The translations under genes were made by a program, and so were the position numbers. This document shows, piece after piece, positions 12,036 to 22,985 of a stretch of 64,000 nt of DNA. Where the stretch lies: positions 1,488,001 through 1,552,000 of the forward strand of contig NW_024465746.1 of the NCBI RefSeq assembly GCF_017591425.1. The letters run 5' to 3'. Within the stretch, counting starts at the first letter, position 1, and the number at the start of each line of letters is the position of its first letter. The DNA is from Ochotona curzoniae (lineage: Eukaryota > Chordata > Mammalia > Lagomorpha > Ochotonidae). The notes beneath the pieces were generated by a model. That model made no database searches and was not told the DNA's origin. It was given only the letters and a program-made list of their open reading frames with translations.

Positions 12036-12186
12036 GGCCACCATGAGGTACGCCGAGTTACAGCTCTACTGGAGATCCCAGAATCCTATCTAGGAGTGCC
12101 AGCTCACGTCCTAACAGCCCCACTTCTGACTCAGCTCCTTGCTATTGCACCCAGAAAGGAAGTAGAAGCTGTCCAAATACTTGGGA

Positions 12187-12668
12187 TCCCTGGCTCCTGG
12201 CTCCTGACCCTGGCTCCTGGCCCCTGGCTCCTGGCTCCTGATCCCTGGCTCCTGACCCTGGCTCCTGGCTCCTGATCCCTGGCTCCTGACCCTGGCTCCT
12301 GGCTCCTGATCCCTGGCTCCTGGCCCCTGGCCCCTGGCTCCTGGCTCCTGATCCCTGGCTCCTGGCCCCTGACTCCTGGCTCCTGGCCCCTGGCTCCTGG
12401 CTCCTGATCCCTGGCCCCTGGACCCTGGACCCTGGACCTTGGCTCCTGATTCCTGGCCCGTGGACCCTGGCTCCTGACCTCTAGCTCCCGGCCCCTGGCC
12501 CTTGGCCCCTGGTTCCTGGCTCCTGACCCCTGGCTCCTGGCTCCTAATTCCTGGCCCCTGGCTCCTGACCTCTAGCTCCCAGCCCCTAGATCCTGGCCCC
12601 TGTCTCCTGACCTCTAGCTACCGGCCCCTGGCCCCTGGCCCCTGACCTCTAGCTCCCAGCCCCTGGCT
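12187..12668 (+). repeat. CTCCTGG-type minisatellite inside a SINE
   Basis: Variants of the heptamer CTCCTGG and related CCCCTGG, CTCCTGA and ACCCTGG units are strung together for about 480 bp. Longer super-units such as 'ggctcctggctcctgatccc' recur. The likely seed is the duplicated GGCTCCTGGCTCCTGGC segment normal to CSINE bodies. Confidence 0.9.
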
Positions 12669-12734
12669 TTTGCCTAGCCCAAATCCAGGTGTTGCAGGCA
12701 TTTGGGAATGAACCAGCAGACAGAAGACCTCTCT

Positions 12735-12736
<2 letters not shown>

Positions 12737-12786
<50 letters not shown>
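12737..12786. repeat. (AC)n microsatellite
   Basis: About 25 uninterrupted AC units inside the 3' region of the expanded CSINE, where CSINEs often carry a CT- or CA-rich tract. Confidence 0.95.
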
Positions 12787-12788
<2 letters not shown>

Positions 12789-12849
12789 CACCTTTCTCTG
12801 TATCTCTAACTCTGCTCTTCAGATAAACAAGTAAATCTTTTCTAAAAGT

Positions 12850-14160
12850 CCATGGAAAATGTGTAATAATGAAAAGTTGTGCAGAGATTTCAAATTTTTG
12901 CACCAAACATAAATCTAGCTTTTATATCACTGTTCCATGTTGTTGAAGTACATTTGTCTGGATGCCTTAGAGATGGGCTTGTAAAGACACGGTGGGTTGC
13001 TCACACTCAGTTCTGACAGCCCCTTCCTCGCTGTGTACAAAGCTAAATATTCATTCTCCGGCTTCCTTTGCAGTTAAGATCGCAGAGTGGCCATGTGACA
13101 GAGATCTAGCCACTGAACACGCACAAGCCTTACTTTTTCGTTTTCTTCCTGCTTTAGCATATATCTGATGGACAGCACTGCAGAGCCATCTTCCCACGAT
13201 GGGAGAAAGGTCAAGAGAATCCCAGTGACACTGGCTCTGACATCATGGAGTCACTAGCCAATCCCAGCAGTCGCCTACCTTGAGCCCTCCTGTTATGGAC
13301 AATAACAAGAGGGTCCCAGCTGCAGTCAACTGCCCAGGTTACCTTGCACGTGTTACAGTGCAGCCAATAGCTGACTGGCATTCTGAACCTGATTGATGCC
13401 ATGCTGTGTTAACTATACCACTGCGCCAGCATAGTTGCTTATTCTTTCGTGTTAAATCTGCAAGAGATTGACTTTTTGCAGGAACAGACCTAAAAATCTA
13501 GACGTTTTGTCCTAAGGTCAGCCAGCCAGTCACTCGCAGTGGTATAGCCAGTGGTGCCAACAAGGGCACCAGGCTGGGAGCAGGCAGGCCAGAGGCCTCA
13601 CATGTCCTAGGCAGGCCACACACTTCTAAGGCTGGCGTGCTGGTGAGGGTGACCCCACGGATGACGTTTGACATTGCCAAGAAACCTGGGCCTTCACACT
13701 CAGCTGGTCTCAGATGCAACAGGATTCCCAACCCCGGGTACCAGAGCCTTGGGCTTTGTCTTGGTATCGGATCACACAGTGCATGCATGCTTCCTGCTAT
13801 GCTACCTGCTGTACAAGGGAGAGGATCGTGGCCAGGTGCACATCAAGGATGAATCAACCTGCTCCTGCAAGCCAGTCGAGGACCGCGCATGGGCAGCGGC
13901 CTCTCATACTGGATATGATGACCTGGGGGACACAGCTGGAGGCACCGGCAGGAATTTCTCCAGCTTGTGAGATGGATACATTAGATGAGACAGGGAAAAC
14001 TTTTCCAAACCTGGAACATGCAAGGCCTATGCTGCTAATTAGCAGGAAGTAGCTACTGAAGATGAGCTCCGGCTACACCCATCAGCAACCCTTAAGAACA
14101 GGGGTCGACAGCCATCACGCTCCAAGGAACATAACCAATGAAACTGAAATCTGCATGTGA
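12850..14160. other. Intergenic, no gene recognised
   Basis: About 1.3 kb of unassigned sequence. Overlapping frames at 13637-14052 contain no recognisable domain. Part of it (about 13930-14160) may be a diverged 5' extension of the adjacent L1, but I could not confirm this. Confidence 0.45.
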
Positions 14161-14453
14161 GAAAACAACCTGAAACTGTATATTTACAGCAGCGCAGTCC
14201 ACAAGAGCAAAGACATGGGAACGACCCAGATGCCCGTCCAGAGGAGCAGATAAAGAAACTGTGGTACATCTACTCCATGGAATACTACTCGGCCATTAAA
14301 AAGAAAGAAATTCTACCATTTGCACCCAAATGGTCCCACCTGGAGTCCATTACGCTCAATAAGCCATTCCTGAAAGGACAAATATCACATGTTTTCTCTG
14401 ATATAAGGCAACCTTCATGCAAAACACAAAGCAAATATATGCATTCTATGTAA
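14157..14453 (+). pseudogene. L1 ORF2p C-terminal fragment
   Basis: A 98-residue open frame matching the last part of L1 ORF2p (MEYYSAIKKKEI signature, then a hydrophilic C-terminus). It has the family end but lacks the endonuclease, reverse-transcriptase and most of the cysteine-rich regions. It is a remnant of the L1 at 14160-14815 and not an independent gene. The start methionine is a chance codon. Confidence 0.8.
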
Positions 14454-14815
14454 ACATGTAACATATTTTCATAGATGAACTGTATTATAGAGACTGGCAT
14501 ACAGGAAGCTGGAGATACATTGCAGTAAGCATCTCTACTCCCAAATGAAAGGAGGATTCCCAACAGAACTGTTAAATATACCAAGGATATATGCACGTTG
14601 ATCCTAGATGCTGTACCTTACACTTAGACATTCTTACATCCTAGATGTTGTACTATACACTTAAATAGCAGAATGTTGACTTGTGACCGGTGCTGAAGGA
14701 CTATAGTATTGTCCTAATATGGGGGAGTGAATGAGGAGAGATGTTGGGGAGGGGGAGTCCCCCCTATAGCTATAAAAGTGTATCAAGGAAAATAATAATT
14801 TTTTTAAAAAAGGAA
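14160..14815 (+). mobile_element. L1 LINE, 5'-truncated 3' end
   Basis: The end of L1 ORF2 is readable in the frame starting near 14157. It includes the signature KKLWYIYSMEYYSAIKKKEI, equivalent to the KKMWHIYTMEYYAAIK region at the human L1 ORF2p C-terminus as I remember it. At DNA level this is 'gtggtacatctactccatgg' followed by 'aatactactcggccattaaa'. The 3' UTR follows, with a G-rich 'ggggagggggag' tract at about 14745-14757 and a final AATAATAATTTTTTTAAAAAA tail near 14790-14812. No reverse-transcriptase core remains, so the copy is dead and truncated. Confidence 0.9.
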
Positions 14816-14819
14816 TAGT

Positions 14820-15180
14820 GGACAGAAGTCGCTGAGGGGGAAATGACACGGACAGGCAGGTAACAAGCTCAGACTCACAAGCTGGGACCCATACCTCCCC
14901 TGCTGTATGTAACACTGTCAGTCTACCTGTTCATCAGATGACCCCTCCTGCAGGACGCGCTCCCCTCATCTGGGACTGGAGTGTTGTGTCATATAACCAC
15001 TCCCCTTCCCAGGTCCATAAGATGCCAGGCAATGAAGACAGGGCTGGTGTGGGGGGCGTGCTACCTCTCTTCCTGCAGACACAAGGTGAAAGTGGAGACA
15101 TCTCCTTTCCGTTTCCCCTCCCTGCCTACTCTACCTGTAAATATGACTCACACATATGTAACACTTGCCCACCTTTAAAT
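14820..15180. other. Intergenic, no gene recognised
   Basis: Short unique-looking stretch between an L1 end and a GGAA-rich tract. A 227-residue frame starting at 14938 runs through the purine tract and the following SINE and is considered spurious. Confidence 0.5.
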
Positions 15181-15189
15181 AGTTTAGCA

Positions 15190-15325
15190 GGAAGGAAGGA
15201 AGGAAGGAAGGAGAGAGAGAGGGAGGAATGGAGGGAGGGAGGAACGGAGGGAGGAAGGAAGGAAGGAGGAAGAAGGAAGGAAAGAAAAAAAGGAGAAACA
15301 GAAATGGAGGAAGGGAGGAGAAAGA
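15190..15325. repeat. (GGAA)n / (GAGGGA)n polypurine tract
   Basis: Nearly uninterrupted purines for about 135 bp: GGAAGGAAGGAA, then GAGAGAGAGGGAGG, then GGAAGAAGG variants. It lies immediately upstream of the CSINE at about 15335-15585. Confidence 0.9.
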
Positions 15326-15334
15326 CATGGGACC

Positions 15335-15585
15335 ATGTGTGTGGCACAGAGGGTTCGGCTGCCGCCTGCCACTCCGGCAGCCCACGTCAGAGTTCCAGTT
15401 CAGCACCTGACTGCTTCCATTCCAGTTCCATTCCCCAGCAGAAGACAGCCCACACACCTGGCCCTGCCTCCCACGTGGGAGACCCTGGCTGCTGTGGCCA
15501 TTGGAGAGCTAGACCAATCTCTTCCTCTACCTGCCATTCTGTCTTTCAAGTAGACAAAATAAATCCTTTTTTTAAAAAAAAAGAA
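15335..15585 (+). mobile_element. CSINE, older, plus strand
   Basis: Body motifs: 'cccacgtgggagaccctgg', 'gctgctgtggccattgg', 'ctgtctttcaagtagac', then an AAATAAATCC tail with T and A runs to about 15585. The head is degraded and adjoins the polypurine tract. Confidence 0.75.
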
Positions 15586-15589
15586 AATA

Positions 15590-16270
15590 ACAGCAAAATC
15601 CTATTTTTAAGCAACTTCTAATTCACTTTTGTCACTTGCAGCCAAAAGTATTTGTGACTGAAATAACATATTTCAGGAAACATTATCTTTAAATTATTTA
15701 AATACCTCACAGAAGAGAAGCATAATTGCATGGTAGAGTCCTTTTTTTTTTTTCATTCATAAGTTAAGTTATACAACAACCACACTGGTTCAGCCAGTGT
15801 CATGTAACTGGGTAGAAAATGGTTTTATGACTCCAAGCCCTGTGGAGTCCCAGCCACATCCCACAGTCTGTCAAATCAGCACTCGGGACCCAGAAGATCA
15901 AGGCACATGAGTTCAGCACTTAACTGCTGATGCGGTACACAGTTCTACAACTTGGACCTTTGGCCTGGACCCAGGAAGTGAGTCACAAGCTACCAGGATC
16001 AGCAGAAGTGCCACTCAGCAACCCTTACAAACAGAACATTTCCTGGAGTGCATCATGGGCTGCTGTCCACCAGCTCCCCATGGCACGGGGTGAGTGCAGT
16101 AATGACCAGCAATGTGGTCATCTATTAAAGAAGTCCACTGCATTGTCCAGACCAGACGTGCCTTTCAAGACAGAGATGTGAGCCAAAAAGCCACGGTCGT
16201 TGTCATAAAGTCACGGAGCAGATAGGAAAAGCCCAAGGCACAGAGGGAACAAGGTCTCGGATTCTTCTAG
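15590..16270. other. Intergenic, no gene recognised
   Basis: AT-rich left half and mixed right half. Apart from poly-T at 15742-15753 there is no gene or repeat that I can name. Confidence 0.5.
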
Positions 16271-16284
16271 AAGTAACATAGAGG

Positions 16285-16509
16285 CTGGCATCATGCCATC
16301 ATCTCATACCAAGTTCTATTTTGAAAGCTGACTTCTCTGCTTCCAATCCAGTTTCCTGGTAATGCACCTGAGAGGGCAGCAGAAGATGGGCAATGCTTGG
16401 TTCCTGCCACCTGTGTGGGGGACATGGGTGGAGCTCCTGGCTCCTGGCTTCAACCTAGACCAGCCCCAACTGTTGCAGTCATTTGGGAAGTGAATCAATA
16501 AATGGAAAA

Positions 16510-16540
<31 letters not shown>

Positions 16541-16655
16541 TTCCCTCTCTCTCCCCATCTCTCCCCCCGACTCATCCACTCTGCCCCCCCTCTTTCTCTC
16601 AGTCTGATGCTGTGCCTTCCAAATAAACACAAATTTTTAAAACAACAACAATGAG
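16285..16655 (+). mobile_element. Old CSINE with (TC)n expansion
   Basis: 'gagctcctggctcctggctt', 'caaccta..ccagccccaac', 'tgttgcagtcatttggg' and 'gtgaatcaataaatgg' are rabbit-type CSINE body blocks. They are followed by a long CT-rich tract (16510-16600) and a CCAAATAAACAC tail. Confidence 0.8.
16510..16600. repeat. (TC)n microsatellite and CT-rich tract
   Basis: A pure CT run followed by imperfect CTTTCTCTCTTTCCC and CCCC variants. It is the expanded pyrimidine segment of the surrounding CSINE. Confidence 0.9.
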
Positions 16656-16659
16656 AGTT

Positions 16660-17145
16660 GACCTGACGCTGGCCTTCACTCTTGTTGAGCCCCCAAAGCC
16701 TGCCGTGCCCATGGCCACCTCTCGGAGAAGTGCTCCATCCCCACCCTCCTTTTCACAGTGGATGCCGTGAGCTGAACCCTGAGACCCAGCGCCACGGCCA
16801 TAGCTGGTCAGGCTCAGGGTGTTTGGGAATCTCACTGAAGGTAGCCAATCTGTTGGCTTTGCAGGGGCTGGAACAGAAGCTATGGCACACAGACACGTTT
16901 TCCTGGGTGAGGACGAGTCTTCTCTTGACAGAGGCTTGTCCTTTAAGGGGAAGATACGGCTGCAGGCTGAGTAGTAACAGCAGGGACAAAGACAGCAGAA
17001 TGAGGAAAGCAATGCTTCAAAAGCCTGCAGGCAGAGGTGGCAGGGTGGGAAGAACAGGCCGGGGGTCAGAGCCACCACACTCCCCTGCGCACAGTCAGCC
17101 CCTGGGCGTGGGACAGCCGGCCTTCATGCAATGGGCTTCATGACC
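16660..17145. other. Intergenic, no gene recognised
   Basis: Open frames of about 150 residues exist on both strands (16682-17143 plus, 16599-17078 minus). They overlap each other fully and carry no domain. Nothing else can be named. Confidence 0.45.
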
Positions 17146-17149
17146 CCGG

Positions 17150-17318
17150 GGTGAGTCCTTGAACCTCACCTCAGTACTTCCACACCACAAAATGAATGGC
17201 TAACAGTCCCTACCTTATAAGGAAGCTACGAAGGAAAATTGATGAGCTAGGATTGTGAAGTATACAGAGCAGTTCCTGGCATGTAATGAGCACACAGTAG
17301 GTGTTCATCAAACAGAAA
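17150..17318 (+). mobile_element. MIR, near-complete core
   Basis: 'gagtccttgaacctcacctc', 'agtacttcc..accacaaaatg', 'ccctaccttataaggaagc' and 'agcagttcctggcatgtaat' followed by 'gagcacacagtaggtgttca' follow the MIR consensus in order. Diverged, as expected for an ancient mammalian SINE. Confidence 0.8.
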
Positions 17319-17727
17319 AAAATACTACAGCTACACAATTCCTAAGCTGTGTTGCTGTCTGAGCTCTGACTGTACAAGCTCCTATTGGTCCCGAAGACTT
17401 GGCTATAGCATCCAAATGTCATCGTCCTTGCTTTCCCAGTTGGTCTCTCTAGAGATGCCAATGGCTTTAAACCATGAGCTCCCATCACGCTCTGCCCTTC
17501 CCAGCTGTGCAGCTGAGGGCAAGCCACCAGGCCCCACCGAGCCTTCCAGTCCTCTGCCGAGGGCTGTGAAACACCAGTGCCCGACTCGCAGGAAGAAATG
17601 CAGAAAACCAGCAAAATCTTCATTTCCAGATACAGCTGAAGTCTGGATAATAAATTATTTAAGGAAAAACACAGAATAATATTTCTACAATCTCAGAAAG
17701 TGTGGGGGGGGGGGTTTCCTCTGGGGT

Positions 17728-18050
17728 TTTTTTTTTTTATATTTATATTTATTGGAAAGGAAGACTTATAGAGAGAAGGAGAGACAAGGACCTTCTATCT
17801 TCTGGTTCACTCCCCAAGCAGCTGCAACAGCTGGAGCTGAGCCAATCCGAAGCCAGGAGCCAGGAACTTCCTTTGGGTTTCCCACGTGGGTGCAGGGTCC
17901 CTAGGATTTGAGCTATCCTCTGCTGCTTTCCCATTCCACAGTCAGGGAGTTGGATGGGAAGTGGAGCAGCCGGGACACAAAGTGGTCCCCATCTAGCATG
18001 CCATATAGTATGGAGGTGGAGGATCAGCCAGTTGAGCCAACGCACAGGTC
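17728..18050 (-). mobile_element. CSINE, minus strand
   Basis: The reverse-oriented tail (T-rich, then ATATTTATTGGAAAG) is at the left, followed by 'agagagaaggagagacaagg', 'ttcactccccaagcagctgc', 'cccacgtgggtgcagggtcc' and 'ttggatgggaagtggagcag'. The head remnant ends near 18050. Of intermediate age. Confidence 0.85.
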
Positions 18051-18149
18051 CCAGGAGGATTTTTACACAAAATCCATGGGGAAGAAAATGATAAACTTGA
18101 TCACTTCAAAATGTTGGGTGGTTGTGAAAAGAAATGGCAATGGTTATTA

Positions 18150-18335
18150 AGAGATACTGCCAGAGCAACTGTTGGAATTGGTGGGCTGTCTTCATCCCAA
18201 GCCACACATATCTTCAAGCTCAAAGCTTGGGTCACTGCCGCCCACTTGGGAGACCTGGACAGAGTTCCAGGCATGTGGGACAAGCAGATGAAGAGGGTGT
18301 GTGCGTCTGTGTGTGTGTGTTTCAAGTAAAGAAAA
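18150..18335 (+). mobile_element. Degraded CSINE-like fragment
   Basis: 'ttgggtcactgccgcccact', then 'tgggagacctggacagagtt' and 'ccaggcatgtgggac' resemble the middle of an old CSINE. A (GT)n-bearing 3' end and 'tcaagtaaagaaaaaaataa' tail follow. The head is not recognisable. Confidence 0.45.
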
Positions 18336-18339
18336 AAAT

Positions 18340-18875
18340 AAAACAAACTTTTACAAGAGATAAAGTGTTAGTATATCTAAAATACATCCTCAATCTAATC
18401 CATAAGGAAAATAGCAGCAACTCAGTGGAAAAATTCAGTAATCATGTATTTTCAATCTCACTAATAATCAAGGATGTACAAATGGAAAGTCCTGGGAGAG
18501 TCCTTCCCCAATTTCAATGCACAGAACTCTAAAGACCAATCCAGGACCACGAGTTCTAGAAGGTTCCAATCTAGCCACACTGCCTCCTATAGAAGAACAG
18601 TTAAAGCACACATACTGCCTGCCTCCTGCACCCCCCGCCCCAGCCCTGAGATGCCCCCATCTGAATGGGCATGCCTGCTTCCAGAGGCTGCCCCAGCTCC
18701 TCCTCACAGACCCCCGTGGCTCACTGCACCCACACTCACACCAATGCCTTCCCTTTCTTTGCACATGCGTCATCCCAATGCATGATGACGTCATAATAGT
18801 AGACACTCCTACTTGTTGCCGTTTTCAGTGAGACAGCTTCAGTATTTTATTCTTTAGAATTACAGTAAGGTGAGC
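18340..18875. other. Intergenic, no gene recognised
   Basis: Open frames of about 100 residues on both strands are shadows of each other without domains. No named repeat was recognised. Confidence 0.45.
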
Positions 18876-18884
18876 AGACCAAAT

Positions 18885-19050
18885 TATTCATAAGGGCAGA
18901 GACAAAGTGTGATACATGGGTCAAATCTGCCATTAGGTTTGCTAATAAAGTTTTATTGGAATGAAGTCATGCTCATTCATTTAAACATTATCCACAGTAT
19001 TGTTCTGTGGCCATGGAGTGGTGAGTGTTGCCGCAGAGACCAAGCAATGT
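18885..19050 (+). mobile_element. Ancient hAT-type DNA transposon remnant (tentative)
   Basis: 'gctaataaagttttattgga' followed by 'atgaagtcatgctcattcat' and 'gccgcagagaccaagcaatg' parallels the mammalian interspersed element whose consensus carries AATAAAGTTTTATTGGAACACAG, then a 'gacagagaccgtatgg' end. I attribute that family to hAT-type transposons from memory; the subfamily is not named. Confidence 0.4.
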
Positions 19051-19057
19051 TCAATGC

Positions 19058-19325
19058 TCATTTATTTGTATGTAGTTGAAAGAAAAGAAAGACAGATCTT
19101 TCAGTCCACTCCCCGTTGCCTGTGAAAGCCGAGGCTGCACCTGGCTGAAGCTGAGAACCCAGACTTCCACCCAGTCTCCCACCACTGTGTCAGGAGCTCA
19201 AGCACTTGAGCCATCGACTGCTGTCTTCCAAGCACACTGGAAGCAGAGTAAGTAGCTGGAACTTGAACAAATAAGACAGGCACATATCCAACCAGCAGCT
19301 TAACTGGCTGCACCACCAATGGCTG
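19058..19325 (-). mobile_element. Old CSINE, minus strand
   Basis: 'cagtccactccccgttgcct', 'cacttgagccatcgactgct', 'gtcttccaagcacactggaa' and 'cttaactggctgcaccacca' are reverse-oriented CSINE body and head blocks. High divergence and no clear TSD. Confidence 0.7.
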
Positions 19326-19329
19326 CTCT

Positions 19330-20450
19330 TCCAGTGAGCTGTAAAGGCTAAACGGGACCTTTGTGGGTAAAGTTTCCGGCCAGGGAAGATCATGTGGTGT
19401 TATCAAATGACTCTAGAATCTCAGCAGCTTAGTCTATTTCTTCCCTATTCCCACACAGCTACTGTGGACCTAGACAAACTTTTGGATGCATGGTTCACAG
19501 TGTCACACAGAGCAGGCTGTGTCCAGCCCATGGCTGAGCCATCACAGCACAAGGAGGAAGGAGCAAGAGGCCCATGGGGTCTCCCTCTCTCCTCCAACTC
19601 TAGGTTCAATACCCAAAGCTACTCACATGGCTCTGCCCAGGCAACTGCAAGGAGATGGCCAGGTAGAGCTGCCAGGTTACCGGAACAAACCAAAAGCAGT
19701 AGCCACTGCTACAATCCACCCCGCAGACTTTAACCATCACCATATGCGGTCCCCACTCCTAGTAAAAGATTTTATTTGGTTGTTAAAATTTCAGCATCTA
19801 TTGATACACTCCTGTGGGCTTTCTTCATAGGAAATGTAATATTATGTTCATAAACCTGCCATGAAAGAATCATTCATGTCTTTCTGGAATAGTCTATGCA
19901 CTCAAAATTCGCTGTTGTCAGGTAATAGCGAATTGCATGTAGTAATACTTTATGTTTGTCGGCAGGCTTGCAAATGAGATTCGGTGATGGAGCTGGCAGT
20001 GCCTCTTCTTGCACTACTGTTCTCCTGTTTTATGTGACCTGTCACTCCCTGTGTTGGTTAGAAGCTCGGGGTGTTTTCATGAGATGCTGTTGTCCTGGTC
20101 CAGCCCTGGATCAGCTGAGTTGGAATCTTTGGGTTTGGAGCCAAAGATTCAGTGTTTGTTTGTTTGCTTGTTTTTAATTTCTAGTAATTCTAACCACCCA
20201 AAATGTTCTAAGATTATATTAACTCATACCCTCTTTTTTTTTCGAAAGATAAAAATTTTGTATAGGCTTCAAATGGCCTCTTTTTTTTTTTCACTAAAAT
20301 TTAAATCACCAAGGATACCGAAAAAAATAAACACCAAGTAAGTTTGCAAAATAAAAATCGGTCTTCTGGTTTCCAGATAATTTAGGAACAAGGCAGAAGG
20401 TTTAAAACAGCGATCCTGGAGGGGGGAAGGGGTTGTTTGGCATGGTAATT
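19330..20450. other. Intergenic, no gene recognised
   Basis: About 1.1 kb without a gene or an identifiable repeat. Two short poly-T stretches occur near 20232 and 20280. Confidence 0.5.
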
Positions 20451-20457
20451 GAGTCAT

Positions 20458-20663
20458 GTTTAGGACGCTGGCATCTTGTAGCAGAGTGCCTGGTCCCGTC
20501 CCCATTCCTGACTCCAGTCTCCTGGTAACACACACCCAAGGGGCAGCTCAAATACTTGTACCCTGCCGCCCCTGTGGGAAACCCAGATGCAGGTCTCAGC
20601 TCCTGGCGTCAGCTCTGACTGTTGCTGGGGTTTAACAAGGGAACCAGTGCGTGGATGGTGTCC

Positions 20664-20699
<36 letters not shown>

Positions 20700-20757
20700 T
20701 TCTCTTCCTCCCATCCTCCTCTCCTCTAAAGGAAATAACAGATTTTTTTAAATAAAT
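20458..20757 (+). mobile_element. Old CSINE, plus strand
   Basis: 'ttaggacgctggcatcttgt', 'cctgactccagtctcctgg', 'tgccgcccctgtgggaaacc' and 'gtctcagctcctggcgtcag' precede a pure (TC)n run (20664-20696) and a TTTTTTTAAATAAATT tail. This is an older, rabbit-like CSINE arrangement. Confidence 0.75.
20664..20696. repeat. (TC)n microsatellite
   Basis: About 16 TC units in the 3' region of the enclosing old CSINE. Confidence 0.95.
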
Positions 20758-21149
20758 TATGTGTGAAGCCTATCAAACAAAACATTTTAAAATTTTATCA
20801 GAACTGGAAATTGTTTTAAAACTTTAAAATGAAAAATGAAGTAATCCAAATTAAGAGCTCGGTACACAGCATTAGACGCAGACTAGACATAGCTGAAAGG
20901 AGAAACCACAGAGTGGAAGGCAGGCCCTGATAAAACATCCAGGAATAAATCCTCAAAACACCAAGGAAGTGAAGCACAATGGAGAAGATAAAACACCTGG
21001 GGTATACAGTCAGAAGACCTAGAAGCCACACTGGAAAAGAGATCGGTGGGAAGTTTTCAACCGATGATGAAAAATATCAAACCACAAAGAATAATTCATT
21101 CAAACCGCGAACAGAATAAATAAGCAAGCAATTCCAATCATGACGCCAA

Positions 21150-21440
21150 AGGCAGCAGTGTTTGTAGGGCAGTACGTTGAGCTCCGCCTTCAGTGCCAGC
21201 ATTCCACCTGAGCACCAGCCAGTTCAAGTCCCGGCCGCCGCACTTTAAATCCATCTTCTGTTATTACAACTGAGAAACTGGAAGATGACACTATTTCCCT
21301 GCCACCCACATGGGAAACCTACAGGAGCCTCTGGTTCCTTCTGGTTAAACTAAGTCATACAGTAAAACCCACTGGTGGGTGAACCAATGGGTGGAGATTT
21401 CTTTCTCTCTGCACTTCAGATCAATAAAATTAATTTTAAA
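21150..21440 (+). mobile_element. Old CSINE, plus strand
   Basis: 'gtgccagcattccacctgag', 'ccagttcaagtcccggccgc', 'ccctgccacccacatgggaa' and 'ggtgggtgaaccaatgggtg' are head and body blocks. The element ends in 'cttcagatcaataaaattaa'. It lies about 45 bp left of a younger CSINE. Confidence 0.75.
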
Positions 21441-21484
21441 CACACATACACACATACTTCTGAAAGCAAAAGATAAAGAGAACA

Positions 21485-21792
21485 GGGTCCGTCACGATAG
21501 GGTAGTCGTTAAAGTCCTCGCCTTGAACACGTCAAGATCCCATATGGGATCCTGGTTCTAATCCTGGCGTCCACTTCCCATCCAGCTCCCTGCCTGTGGC
21601 CTGGGAAAGCAGTTGAGGATGGCCCAAAGCCTCGGGACCCTGCATTCATGTAGGAGACCCAGAAGAGGCTCCTGGCTTCAGATTGGCTTAGCTCCAGATG
21701 TTGCGGCCGCTTGAGGAGTGAACCATCAGACGGAAGATCTTCCTCTCTGTCTCTCCTCCTCTCTGTATATCTGCCTTTCCAATAAAAATAAT
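21485..21792 (+). mobile_element. CSINE, young, plus strand
   Basis: The head 'gtcgttaaagtcctcgcctt' and the body 'tgcctgtggcctgggaaagc' are close to the young consensus of the window. The tail is short (CCAATAAAAATAATTA) rather than a long A run. The first bases are altered (GGGTCCGTCACGATAGGG), so the 5' end is slightly diverged. Confidence 0.9.
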
Positions 21793-21799
21793 TACAAGA

Positions 21800-22835
21800 G
21801 AGGACACCAAAGATAAGAGCATATTTTTAAGAGGCTGAAAGAAAATATAACTGAAAAGTTAGAATTGTTTGAACTTCGAATAGATTTCAACTTTGACCCA
21901 GCAAAAATATCTCTCAAGAACGAAGATAAAATAGGTTTTATGAAAAAAAAATTGAGATGCAGAGAGAAATAAAGAGTTAGCCTGATATACAAGAGAGAGA
22001 AAGAGAGAGAGCGAGCCCCCACCCCCTGGGTCATTCCCAAATGCCCACAATGGGCCAATGGTCCCACGAGTGGATTTCAGTGAGAGTGGGTCTACTTAAG
22101 TGGCTTGTGGTCAAGTGTAAGCACTTGTCATCTGTATCTAGCATTCTAGCACATGGACAAGATTCCACTTGTTGGTCCATATTTGCAGGAAGTCTGGCCT
22201 TCTTGTCCTAGGGTCTGCTCTCTCATCTTCACAGTCAACCCAAGGAACTCACCCTGCTCCGAAAGCCAGGCAGAGAAAGAAGTGCCCGGCCAACTGCACA
22301 CTGCCTGGCCTGCTCCTGGCCACGTGCCGCCTCTGCAGTGCTCCCGGGCAGTCTGCCTCTCCACGGCATCTTGGCTACAGCCTTTCCATATTAGAAGAAT
22401 GTTCCAACTGCATAGGAGCAGGCATTTAGACCAACAGCCAATGCCCACATCCCACAGAGGTCCCAAGCTCCTGGCTTCCTGCAACACAGCCCCCTACAGT
22501 CCATGGTGCCTGCCTTTGCACTCCCAGTTCCAGCACTGGCCTAGTCCCAGTCCTTGGAGAGTCATGGGCGGGGAGGGTCCTGCCAGCCAGCACTTGTGTC
22601 TCCCTGACATCCGCCCCCCATCATGATGAGGTGTGGGAAACTGCCAGCTCCAAGGCCAACCCAGCTTGTGTGCCGAAGACATAGCTCTCCTGGGCACATG
22701 GCCCTCTCGGCTCCAGGCGTGGGGGTCTGAGACCACACAGGGAATTGCTTACCCCTGCCCCAGGACATGAGGCCCAAGAGGTGGGCATGGCCGTTCGGAT
22801 GTTTGCAATTTTCCTTAGCTTCAAGGGTCAGGGCA
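21800..22835. other. Intergenic, no gene recognised
   Basis: About 1 kb without a nameable gene. A short GA-rich patch lies at about 21990-22015. Frames of 110-160 residues on both strands near 22150-22630 overlap each other and show no domain. Confidence 0.5.
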
Positions 22836-22839
22836 GATG

Positions 22840-22985
22840 CAGCCCAAAGCCAGTTCTTGCAGGTCTCCTGCGTGCTTGGATCATCTTCCATTCCTTTTCC
22901 AGGCACATTAGCAGAGAGTCGGATCAGAAATGGAGCAGATGGGATTCAAACCAACACTACAGGCAGCAGTTTTACCTGCTTCCCC
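22840..22985 (-). mobile_element. Partial old CSINE, minus strand
   Basis: 'tggatcatcttccattcctt', 'ttccaggcacattagcagag' and 'gtcggatcagaaatggagca' match the reverse-oriented middle and head of old CSINEs. The rest of the element is missing. Confidence 0.6.

Larger units (their letters stand above)
12060..12848 (+). mobile_element. CSINE interrupted by an internal expanded minisatellite
   Basis: The 5' part is an older CSINE: 'gtgccagctcacgtcctaac', 'cagctccttgctattgcac', 'gaagctgtccaaatacttgg'. The 3' part resumes at about 12668 with 'caggtgttgcaggcatttgg', 'gaatgaaccagcagacagaa' and a tail near 12848. Between them, the normally short GGCTCCTGGCTCCTGGC segment of the SINE has grown to about 480 bp (12187-12668). 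A (CA)n run lies in the 3' region. The element is therefore about 790 bp instead of about 300-350 bp. Confidence 0.85.

Noticed and set aside
14938..15621. 227-residue plus-strand open frame, longest in the window
   Set aside because: It runs through a GGAA polypurine tract (giving R/K/E/G runs) and then through a CSINE, so length comes from repeat composition.
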